A stretch of DNA of 64,000 nucleotides from JAIPAN01 sp040403555 (GTDB lineage: Bacteria; Bacteroidota; Bacteroidia; Sphingobacteriales; Sphingobacteriaceae). The position numbers and the translations under genes are program-made. Positions 16,988 to 23,947 of this stretch are shown here, piece by piece. The stretch's first letter is position 1, and each line of letters starts with the position of its first letter. The notes below the pieces were generated by a model. It had not been told where the DNA came from, ran no database searches, and saw nothing but the letters and a program-made list of their open reading frames with translations. The DNA lies in contig JBBAKN010000003.1 of NCBI GenBank assembly GCA_040403555.1, forward strand, positions 1 to 64,000. Direction: 5' to 3'.

Positions 16988-17828
16988 TTAGAGCCCACGT
17001 TCAGCGTACTCTGAAAAAGTCCGAACCAATTCGTTCAAATACGGACTGCCTTTGTCGATTTTGCGGGCTTTTGCCGCATTCAACGTTCCTTGCCAATGTC
17101 CAATCCTGATATTGAAGAACCACATCAGGATTTGAAAGAAATCCTTCTTGGATAATTTTTGGTCGTTGCTCGCCTTGACGGATTTGCTCTCATAAATCGC
17201 AACAAATAGCTCCACGAAGTCAACCTTTTCCTTCTGCCATTGGAGCAGCGTATTTGGACTGCCCGGTGGAAACAAGCTGAGCTGACCGGTTTGCTGATCG
17301 TGAAGCTCGTGCTTAGTGGGGAGGAGGTGGTATGAAGAGGGCTTGTAGGAAGCGAAGAATCGTTCCAGGTGGGTTATGCGATGCTGGTAAAGTTGCTCTA
17401 GGGATTCAAGATGACGGTGCTGTACTTGGAAAAAGCTGAGAATTTTTTTTTATACCATCATCTTGAATGTGGTCTATTCGCGGTGATTTTACAAACTCTA
17501 CGCGATGGAATAATGTGTCTAGATCGTTTTTGGGGAAGTACCATAATCGGAATTCCCTGACTTCATATTTTGCCAAATCAAACTGGCGCTTGAGTTCATC
17601 CAGTTGGTTTAGTCTTAGATTGATTTCCTGTCCAATTTCCTGTTTGCAGGCGTTGTAGAATGACTCCAGATGATGCTGGTAGCTGACGGGGTTGTTGTAC
17701 CCGTTAAAAGTGATTTCAGAAGACATATCGTCTTCAAAAAGGTTGATCTGTTTTCGAACAGATCTAGGAAATACTTGGACTCTAGCCATTTTGACTTGTT
17801 CCAAAGCAGTGTTTAAGGTTTGGCTCAT
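16988..17828 (-). pseudogene. rteC: rteC-like regulator, frameshifted at an A9 run
   Basis: Two adjacent frames together make one RteC-family protein of about 280 residues, the normal size. The 5' part (17828-17406) runs to HIQDDGIKKN and then goes out of frame. The 3' part continues with FFQVQHRHLESLEQLYQH and ends in the RteC C-terminal region (VDFVELFVAIYESKSV, FFNIRIGHWQGTL, YLNELVRTF). The break is a run of nine A on the coding strand near 17443-17451; eight A would restore the frame. RteC in CTnDOT controls excision. This could be a true mutation, an assembly error, or a site of transcriptional slippage, which would yield some full-length protein. Confidence 0.7.
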
Positions 17829-17930
17829 AAATGATTGCTTTTAAATTATTTAAAATAAACAATCATATTCGGTCAAATAGGGTCAATTACAATGATATAA
17901 ATCTATCACGTAGATGTAAAATCACCGTTT

Positions 17931-17972
17931 GGCAATTGGCAATGGGTATATATATACCATTGCCATATTGCC
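17931..17972. repeat. Inverted repeat with doubled GGCAAT arms
   Basis: Two GGCAAT copies (17931-17936, 17938-17943) face two ATTGCC copies (17959-17964, 17967-17972) around the self-complementary GGTATATATATACC (17945-17958). It lies 100 bp upstream of rteC. Possible uses: operator for RteC or an Xis protein, a replication or transfer origin, or a recombination site. Confidence 0.65.
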
Positions 17973-18257
17973 ATATAGATATGATTTTAGAAAATGCCTG
18001 GTTTTCCAATTTTCAAAAAGACCTTGAATGGTCATTCAGGAACTGGCTAATGGTAAGTTGTGGACAAAACGCTATGTCTTCTCCGGTGGGTTCTTTATAT
18101 TTGTGTTGTCCAAATGGAGACTAAAAGAGAGTCAAGTCCCCCAACTTTCAGACTTGGTTTCCTATTGGTGACCCCTTTGGCTAGAGAAAGACGTAGATCA
18201 TTCGAAATCACATACTTAGGAGTCAAGGTTCATAGACCTAACTCTCCGCCAATAAAA

Positions 18258-18290
18258 AACCCCGAAACAATCTTTCGGGGTTTTTTTTAT
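18258..18290. terminator. Bidirectional terminator
   Basis: CCCCGAAA (18260-18267) pairs with TTTCGGGG (18273-18280), with A's on the left and eight T's on the right. It ends the minus-strand operon whose last stop is at 18317 and would also stop transcription from the left. Confidence 0.8.
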
Positions 18291-18316
18291 TACGTAACAT
18301 ATCAATTTATTCATTG

Positions 18317-19081
18317 TTAAAACGTAATGCTTATTCCATTACTGAAGTTCCAATTTAATTTGGCTATTTCAGGTGGAGGAAAAGCATCGTAGTAAATATT
18401 GAAATTGTTTTTAAAAGCTAGTTTGGGCCCCAACCTAAATGATAAACTGCTTTGATTGGATAGTCTGAAATCGGAGAATTGATGGAGATTTGGTTGGTAA
18501 TAGCTTACACTAGAAAATTCACCAATATGATTTGGGAGTTGAAAATTGGTGGATAAATAAAATGACAATCTACTAATTTGAGAAGCTTTGTTTGCCTCAA
18601 TAGTAGTTTTTTCTATTTCAAATATATAGAGTGACCCCGCATATATTTTCAAATTATTCTTTGCTAAAAGCTTATCTCTCAAACCAAATCCTACTAAATA
18701 TCTGGCATCAATACCCATTAATTTGTTGGTTTGAAATTGGCTAAAAGCCTCGAATTTTAAGTAATTATTGATTTTTTTATTGAATCGAATATGAAAAAAA
18801 GCAGCGTTATTTAGGTCTTCTTGATCCGTTTTTGCTATTTCTGTGGTTGCGATTAATAAAAAATAATTCTTAAATGATTTAGATTTAATCTGGCTGGTAA
18901 ACGCGGTATTAAAAACTGAGAATTTATGATCATCTAAATTTTGCGTGGCATAGTTTATTTCGCCCATCAATACAAATCGAATGCTATCTGATTGTATTCT
19001 TTGACTTTCGATATTTACCAATTGCGCATATCCTTTACTATAAAAGCAAATCATTATGGATAGCAAAAGGAATTTTCTCAT
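18317..19081 (-). CDS. DUF481-like outer-membrane protein
   Basis: 254 residues with a signal peptide (MRKFLLLSIMICFYSKGYAQ). The rest alternates beta strands and turns and ends in an aromatic residue (ISITF), as in small outer-membrane barrels; the pattern fits the DUF481 family (salt-stress-induced outer-membrane protein type). It starts 21 bp after the KAP NTPase stop and is the last gene before the terminator at 18258, so it belongs to the same operon. Function unknown. Confidence 0.7.
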   Translation of the reverse strand: MRKFLLLSIMICFYSKGYAQLVNIESQRIQSDSIRFVLMGEINYATQNLDDHKFSVFNTAFTSQIKSKSFKNYFLLIATTEIAKTDQEDLNNAAFFHIRFNKKINNYLKFEAFSQFQTNKLMGIDARYLVGFGLRDKLLAKNNLKIYAGSLYIFEIEKTTIEANKASQISRLSFYLSTNFQLPNHIGEFSSVSYYQPNLHQFSDFRLSNQSSLSFRLGPKLAFKNNFNIYYDAFPPPEIAKLNWNFSNGISITF

Positions 19082-19102
19082 TTAAAAGAAGTTGTAACGC
19101 TA

Positions 19103-20920
19103 TTATTCCGTTAGTTTTTTAGCGATATAGCTTAATAATTTAGGGTAATCTGTTTTAAGTATTTGATAGGCATGCGCTTCTACAACTAAATCATTTTCTT
19201 TATCCAGGAAAATCAAATCTGGGTGTGCACTAAGGTTAAAATCTGCCGAAATGGTATCGTACAATTGCTTGGTAATGCCACTGTTGTTTTTGATATAGAG
19301 TTTAAAACCCAATAATTTTTTAGAAGGATTACAAGAATACACCAATTGTACATTTCCTCTTCCACCCTTAGAATCGTCGTTGAAAGAACAACCTGTTTTG
19401 GCATAAGACAACCTGAATTTAGCATCTTTTTGCGCTGCTTGGTCTAAAATATCCCAAAAGGAGTTGAAATTTTGGATGGCTATTTCGGGGAATTGTTCTT
19501 CCTTTAATTGATCTAGTTTGATGGATAAGCCACCAAATATGGTTTTATTACCCACTTTTTGAACAGCTTGCTTGGTTTCTGCATCATCATCTACACTGGT
19601 GATGGCTGCAAATGCCATGGCGTGTTGGCATTGTTCTTCTAAATCGTCTTTAAATTTATCTCGAAGTAGGTTTAGCAATTCTAAAACAGAGAACACCCTC
19701 GATCTTAAGTAAGGATCTTTTTGACACAAGGCCCAAACCACTTGCTCCCACTCTTCATCAATTAAATTGTTTTCTCCAAATTTTTGGATTTTATCTGCAA
19801 TGCCATCCCATTCTAAACCATGTTTATTGGCAAAGCCTTTATCCCATTGAGTAAAATCTGGCTTTTGTGTAAGCAAACGAAATACCTTTGGAAAGGAGAT
19901 TTGAATACCCAACAAGGCAAAAAGCATAAAATCATCACCCTGCTCCTCTTTATCTGTTTCTACCTCTTTTAAATGATTGATTAAGCTAAATGAATTGAGG
20001 TAACGTTTTAAACTTCTAGGGTTATAGCCAATGGTATGCTTTACTGTTTTAACGTAGTTTTCTCTAACATCCTCTGAAATTTCTAAACCTAAACTTTTTA
20101 ATTTCTCCACCAAGAAATTCTCGATATCATAGGTTCCTGTTGGCATAGAAAATGGAACTTGAATGATTTTATCAAAGAAGGATCTAAATTCTCGTTCATT
20201 TTCCTCTGTTTTGGGTCCAAATTTACTTTCTAAACCTTTTACTACCACGTCATAATCAATGGCTAAAATGAAAATACAATGCGGAATATCGAAGATATTT
20301 TTCAGGGCCTCTAATATTTCAACAGCATCAGATGGAGGAATTCTATCTAAATCATCAACAAAGAACACCACCCTTTCGAAAGGATTTTTTGGATCGGCAA
20401 TAAGGTCTTCAATTAAATTGGTAATGAGCGCTTTAATCTCTGCAATTTCCGCTGTTGAGGCGCTGCTGTTACTTGATGAGTCGCTTACCGCCGAAGCAAT
20501 ATCTACACCCGTTTGATTGCTGATGATTTGATTGGCAAGACTTCCTAAAAAACGAGCTGCCTTTCTGAATTTCTTTTCACTTTCTTCTTTAAGCGACCAT
20601 AAATTGCGGCTTTTACAAGATTCCTCTAGCTTCTCTAACATGCCCCTTAATACACCCGGAGTAGTTTCATTGGCCCCTCTAAAAATACTGTACTCCCAAG
20701 TGTTTACCCAGGAGCAGGCAATATTTTTTTGGTTAAAATCTTCTAATAATAATGACATCAACGAAGTTTTACCTGTGCCCCATTCGCCTTGTAAGCCAAT
20801 GGTAATAGGCGTATCGCTGCGTTCAATGAAATTAGATAAGGCGATGCTGTATTTCTCTACTTTAAGTAGATCATCTACTTTATTTGAAATGGCTTTATCT
20901 ACAATATTTGACTTGTTCAT
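19103..20920 (-). CDS. KAP-family P-loop NTPase
   Basis: 605 residues. Walker A GEWGTGKTSL (about 45-54) and Walker B VVFFVDDLDRIPP (184-196) are typical of KAP NTPases, which include the F-plasmid phage-exclusion protein PifA. The family feature of an insert between the Walker motifs is present (about 60-180); a low-complexity serine patch there (SDSSSNSSAS, about 146-155) might mark a loop. There is no strong membrane helix, so it may rely on the two-TM protein encoded 67 bp upstream. The C-terminal 250 residues are not recognised. Context suggests phage defence or a membrane stress complex, which is inference. Confidence 0.85.
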   Translation of the reverse strand: MNKSNIVDKAISNKVDDLLKVEKYSIALSNFIERSDTPITIGLQGEWGTGKTSLMSLLLEDFNQKNIACSWVNTWEYSIFRGANETTPGVLRGMLEKLEESCKSRNLWSLKEESEKKFRKAARFLGSLANQIISNQTGVDIASAVSDSSSNSSASTAEIAEIKALITNLIEDLIADPKNPFERVVFFVDDLDRIPPSDAVEILEALKNIFDIPHCIFILAIDYDVVVKGLESKFGPKTEENEREFRSFFDKIIQVPFSMPTGTYDIENFLVEKLKSLGLEISEDVRENYVKTVKHTIGYNPRSLKRYLNSFSLINHLKEVETDKEEQGDDFMLFALLGIQISFPKVFRLLTQKPDFTQWDKGFANKHGLEWDGIADKIQKFGENNLIDEEWEQVVWALCQKDPYLRSRVFSVLELLNLLRDKFKDDLEEQCQHAMAFAAITSVDDDAETKQAVQKVGNKTIFGGLSIKLDQLKEEQFPEIAIQNFNSFWDILDQAAQKDAKFRLSYAKTGCSFNDDSKGGRGNVQLVYSCNPSKKLLGFKLYIKNNSGITKQLYDTISADFNLSAHPDLIFLDKENDLVVEAHAYQILKTDYPKLLSYIAKKLTE

Positions 20921-20987
20921 GCTTGAATGATTAGTAGGGTGAGTTAGATTTTATTTTGAATGCACAATTTTAGATCTTGATATACAA

Positions 20988-21194
20988 TTAATGAGTTACC
21001 CCAAAAAGCATATAAATGAACCCAAAGGCGTAAAAAGCAGCCATACCAGCCATACCTAATTTAATGGTAAAGATTACAAAACCACTTTTAGTCCAATGGT
21101 CTCTGGGTGGTATAAAAAATTCTGAAACTAGCCAAGTAATGACAAAAGCAATAATAGCTACAATTACTGCGATGATGGTGAAAATGAAAGTCAT
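20988..21194 (-). CDS. Small two-helix membrane protein
   Basis: 68 residues with two hydrophobic helices: residues 2-28 (FIFTIIAVIVAIIAFVITWL) and about 41-64 (FTIKLGMAGMAAFYAFGF), joined by a polar loop with PPRDHW. It lies 15 bp after the coiled-coil gene and 67 bp before the KAP NTPase gene. No family recognised. A membrane anchor or pore partner for the NTPase is a reasonable guess. Confidence 0.65.
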   Translation of the reverse strand: MTFIFTIIAVIVAIIAFVITWLVSEFFIPPRDHWTKSGFVIFTIKLGMAGMAAFYAFGFIYMLFGVTH

Positions 21195-21209
21195 AATTTT
21201 ATTTTTTGA

Positions 21210-22271
21210 TTAATTGCAAGAATATCCTGGTTTCCAACCTAATTGACCACATTTAGAGCAAACTGGTTGTAGAAATTTCACATCTGAATAGGTGCTTGGA
21301 TCTGCAACTTTCTTAATGCTAAATCGATGTCCATATTCTCTACTGCAGTGCAGACTGTTACTATCAAAACCGCAATATTTACAATAGGTAATACCATGAG
21401 CCACCGAAAATTCATGTGTGGCATTCAATTCTGCTAGCTCTTCTAATTTTCGTTTTTCTTTATCCTGCTTTTCAATTAACTTTTGTTGTTCTTTTTCTTG
21501 TCTTTCAATATCTTGATTTTTTCTTTTCTCTTCAGCTTGAGCTAACTTTTCTTTTTCCTTTTCCTGTCTTTCAATTTCTTGATTTTTTCTTTTCTCTTCA
21601 GCTTGAGCTAACTTTTCTTTTTCCTTTTCTTGTCTTTCAATTTCTTGATTTTTTCTTTTCTCTTCAGCTTGAGCTAACTTTTCTTTTTCCTTTTCTTGTC
21701 TTTCAATATCTTGATTTTTGTGGTTGATATTGTATTTTAAATCATCGTATCTGTCTTTAAATTGTTGGATATCAATCTTTCCGTATAATTCTTCTAAAAG
21801 CCTTAAGTTTTTTGTGAGGCCTAAGAAATTTTCTTCCCACATATCTAATAAATCTAATTCTTCTAATGTGTTGAAGAATACTTCTAACACTGGAATGATC
21901 TCTCTATCCGAAAAAGTAGTGTCTTCCATTTCAAAACCCAGCAACTCCATTACATCTTCATCATCTATATTCTCAGGTGCAGATATGGTATTAATCAAAT
22001 CATAAGCCTTAACTCTTATGGCGTCTCTTATTTCGCGATTGATATTGGTAGCATCAATTAATTGAGTAATTTTCTCCCATTCCTCATCCGAACATCTTTC
22101 ACCATCTGCGCTATCTTCAAATTCTTCCTTAGCCACTTTTAATGACCCATAAATAGAAAGTATTTTAGTGATAGGATCAGAATTTTTTACTTGGGCAACC
22201 ATATCCGAAAAGAGCACATCTTTGTTTGCAGCATTAAAACGTTCGGCAGACATTTTATAAAATGCACGCAT
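21210..22271 (-). CDS. Coiled-coil repeat protein with C-terminal zinc ribbons
   Basis: 353 residues. Residues 1-180 are acidic and helical. Residues 187-252 are three near-identical 22-residue repeats (ERQEKEKEKLAQAEEKRKN core) plus a partial fourth, forming a long charged helix. The C-terminal 60 residues carry CKYC and, later, CSKC with further Cys and His residues, likely a zinc-binding module. An ATG at codon 7 is an alternative start. The charged helix would hold the N-terminal domain and the zinc module apart. No family recognised. Operon mates are a UDG-like and a zinc-ribbon protein upstream and a membrane protein downstream. Confidence 0.7.
   Translation of the reverse strand: MRAFYKMSAERFNAANKDVLFSDMVAQVKNSDPITKILSIYGSLKVAKEEFEDSADGERCSDEEWEKITQLIDATNINREIRDAIRVKAYDLINTISAPENIDDEDVMELLGFEMEDTTFSDREIIPVLEVFFNTLEELDLLDMWEENFLGLTKNLRLLEELYGKIDIQQFKDRYDDLKYNINHKNQDIERQEKEKEKLAQAEEKRKNQEIERQEKEKEKLAQAEEKRKNQEIERQEKEKEKLAQAEEKRKNQDIERQEKEQQKLIEKQDKEKRKLEELAELNATHEFSVAHGITYCKYCGFDSNSLHCSREYGHRFSIKKVADPSTYSDVKFLQPVCSKCGQLGWKPGYSCN
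21516..21713 (-). repeat. Three tandem 66-bp coding repeats
   Basis: Three head-to-tail 66-bp units, nearly identical at DNA level, encode the 22-residue charged coiled-coil repeats (residues 187-252). A degenerate fourth copy follows toward the C-terminus. DNA identity this high implies recent expansion, so copy number may vary between strains. Confidence 0.85.
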
Positions 22272-22370
22272 ACCTCTACATCTCTGTTTTTCATTTTCTG
22301 TAACTTCCCCACTCGTACAGGCTATTGACTAAGAGCAGGTACAAACCAATTCATCTAATTTCATCTTTTT

Positions 22371-23015
22371 TTAGGTTAAAACATTTTTAATATGCCATTT
22401 CAAGCGTTCAAAAGAGCCATTATCTAAGGCTCTTTGGCCGGTTAACATACTGGTAAAAAATATTGGTGTATCCTTTAATTCGGCATCAGAAATTTGGTAA
22501 GTGCCCAATGCTTCATTGAACTTAAAATCGAAGAAATTAACTCCTAAATCATGCTCCTTTAACATTAAATCTCTGGCTAAGGTATTGGCAACCACAATGA
22601 GCTTTGGTTTAATATGAATCATCAGTTCTTTAGAAATTTGAATTTGCTGACTTAAAAAATCTTTACCGTTTTGATTTTGTAAAATCTCATAGAATGATTT
22701 TTGAGCTGTTTCTTGATAAAAAAACAAATCTATATGTGACCAATTACTAGCGGTATGTTTAGCTATATCTTCAAATTTTTTGAAATATCTATGATTATCA
22801 CTCTGCTGATTGAGGCTATAAAAACTATTGTAATACGCTTTGTGACTTACTCCTATATTATAGGATGGATTTATCCCAACAAATAAAATGGAGTCCGTTA
22901 CTAGATTTGTTGGAAACCTGAAGCCTCTGTCAGCATATGGTATTTGAAGTTTTGCAGCTTCATCCCATATTTTGATCAGTTTGCTTTCAAATAGTTTTTT
23001 GGCGTCTATTTCCAT
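22371..23015 (-). CDS. Uracil-DNA glycosylase-like superfamily protein
   Basis: 214 residues. SILFVGINPSYNIG (about 45-58) resembles motif A (GxDPG/S) of the UDG superfamily, KPKLIVVANTLARDLM is a central strand-helix, and FFTSMLTGQRALDNGS resembles the H(P)S-containing motif B region. Typical UDG catalytic residues are not all present, so it may bind rather than cleave modified bases, or act on another substrate. Its start overlaps the zinc-ribbon gene by 10 bp, indicating coupled translation. UDG-fold proteins occur in several defence islands; that role here is inference. Confidence 0.7.
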   Translation of the reverse strand: MEIDAKKLFESKLIKIWDEAAKLQIPYADRGFRFPTNLVTDSILFVGINPSYNIGVSHKAYYNSFYSLNQQSDNHRYFKKFEDIAKHTASNWSHIDLFFYQETAQKSFYEILQNQNGKDFLSQQIQISKELMIHIKPKLIVVANTLARDLMLKEHDLGVNFFDFKFNEALGTYQISDAELKDTPIFFTSMLTGQRALDNGSFERLKWHIKNVLT

Positions 23016-23227
23016 TCACCAGCTCTAAACCATTCGTTTTTTAGTTTGCTATTTCCACAACCCTTACATTCCTTACTAGAAAAAATACCGCCTCCATCTA
23101 CACATTCTTCGCACAGGGGTCCACAGGTTGGACAGGTATCTCTATTATCTTGTGTTGACATAGAAAAAAACTTTACTTCTACTATGGTTCCACAATTGCC
23201 GCATTTATAATTTTTTTCAGATTGCAT
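23006..23227 (-). CDS. Small multi-zinc-ribbon protein
   Basis: 73 residues with four CxxC pairs (CGNC, CPTC, CEEC, CKGC with CGN after), enough for two zinc sites. First gene of the six-gene minus-strand unit; its end overlaps the UDG-like gene by 10 bp. Probably a nucleic-acid or protein-binding adaptor; no named family recognised. Confidence 0.7.
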   Translation of the reverse strand: MQSEKNYKCGNCGTIVEVKFFSMSTQDNRDTCPTCGPLCEECVDGGGIFSSKECKGCGNSKLKNEWFRAGEWK

Positions 23228-23627
23228 AATTAGTTAGGTTTTAAATGAATGATTAGGTTTTCTTAAAAAGATTAATTTGATATGTATCGTATTTGTTATT
23301 TTAAATATCCAAATTTTTAAAATTAATTGGTTTGTTCAAATGTGTTCAAATGGCTTTTAAATTATTCCAACATCACAATTCAACTTTTTTGAATGAATGA
23401 TATGAACTCTAATTTGAGGAATGTATAAATGATACCAAGCTAGAGTCGCTTGGTTTGGCAATAGCGTAGTATAAATATGTAAATCAGAGCTTTTGAATAG
23501 ATAAAATAAGGAGTACTATTTTAAAAAATTGCTTTGATCGCAAAAAGCCTAAACTATTAATTATTTAAAAATTAAATCATTGCAAATTATTATACCTACC
23601 TTGCGACTTAATTAATTTAATAATACA
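23228..23627. other. A/T-rich divergent intergenic region
   Basis: 400 bp without a credible gene between the divergent zinc-ribbon gene and the cold-shock gene. It should hold promoters for both, and the cold-shock gene may have a long structured 5' leader, as in other bacteria. The sequence TACCTTGC at 23597-23604 is close to a -7 box but lacks one T and has no well-spaced -33 element. Confidence 0.4.
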
Positions 23628-23825
23628 ATGCAAAAAGAAGGTACAGTAAAGTTTTTTAATGAAACTAAAGGATTCGGATTTATCGTTCCAGAATCAGGCG
23701 AAGGTGACATTTTTGTTCACTCTACAGGTTTAATTGATCAAATTCGTGAAAACGATCGTGTTCAGTACGAAGAAGAGAATGGCAAAAAAGGCCTTAACGC
23801 AGTAAATGTGAAAGTTATTAGCTAA
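23628..23825 (+). CDS. cspA: Cold-shock domain protein
   Basis: 65 residues, the full length of a single cold-shock domain. RNP1-like KGFGFI and RNP2-like DIFVHST are both present, so it binds single-stranded RNA or DNA and likely acts as an RNA chaperone. Monocistronic: A/T-rich leader before it, strong terminator after it. Confidence 0.95.
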   Translation: MQKEGTVKFFNETKGFGFIVPESGEGDIFVHSTGLIDQIRENDRVQYEEENGKKGLNAVNVKVIS

Positions 23826-23842
23826 TACTAACAATACATTTC

Positions 23843-23880
23843 AAAAAAGCCTCCCGAAGAAATTCAGGAGGCTTTTTTTA
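23843..23880 (+). terminator. Terminator of cold-shock gene
   Basis: AAAAAGCCTCC pairs with GGAGGCTTTTT around a 12-base loop, followed by T's; 18 bp after the stop codon. Confidence 0.85.
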
Positions 23881-23929
23881 TATTCGGCCTAAGCGACTAT
23901 GCCCTTTCATTCTAATCCGTATTTTTGTA

Positions 23930-23937
23930 TAAGTTGC
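23930..23937 (+). promoter_or_regulatory. -7 box (TATTTTTG) for FUSC gene
   Basis: TATTTTTG matches the Bacteroidota TAnnTTTG -7 element and lies 10 bp before the ATG at 23948. A -33 TTG is not clear. Confidence 0.4.
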
Positions 23938-23947
23938 CAGCAAGCAA

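Larger units (their letters stand above)
17829..18316. other. Intergenic region at the probable right end of the element
   Basis: No convincing gene. It contains a long inverted repeat (17931-17972), some short open frames without family resemblance, and a bidirectional terminator at 18258-18290. Composition changes from the rteC side to the A/T-richer operon beyond 18.3 kb. It is the most likely place for the right junction of the integrative element, but no attachment-site duplication can be shown because the left end is outside the window. Confidence 0.4.

Noticed and set aside
1..17828. Prophage
   Set aside because: Helicase, primase, DinD and HTH genes also occur in phages, but no capsid, portal, terminase or lysis gene is visible and an RteC-type regulator points to a conjugative element.
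18180..18250. Possible tRNA as insertion target of the element
   Set aside because: A short AGGT/ACCT hairpin is present but the T-loop, anticodon arm and acceptor pairing of a tRNA are not.
21416..21727. Tandem repeats that could suggest a CRISPR array, and a hydrophobic plus-strand frame across them
   Set aside because: The repeats are contiguous with no spacers and encode an in-frame coiled coil on the minus strand; the plus-strand frame is its reverse complement.
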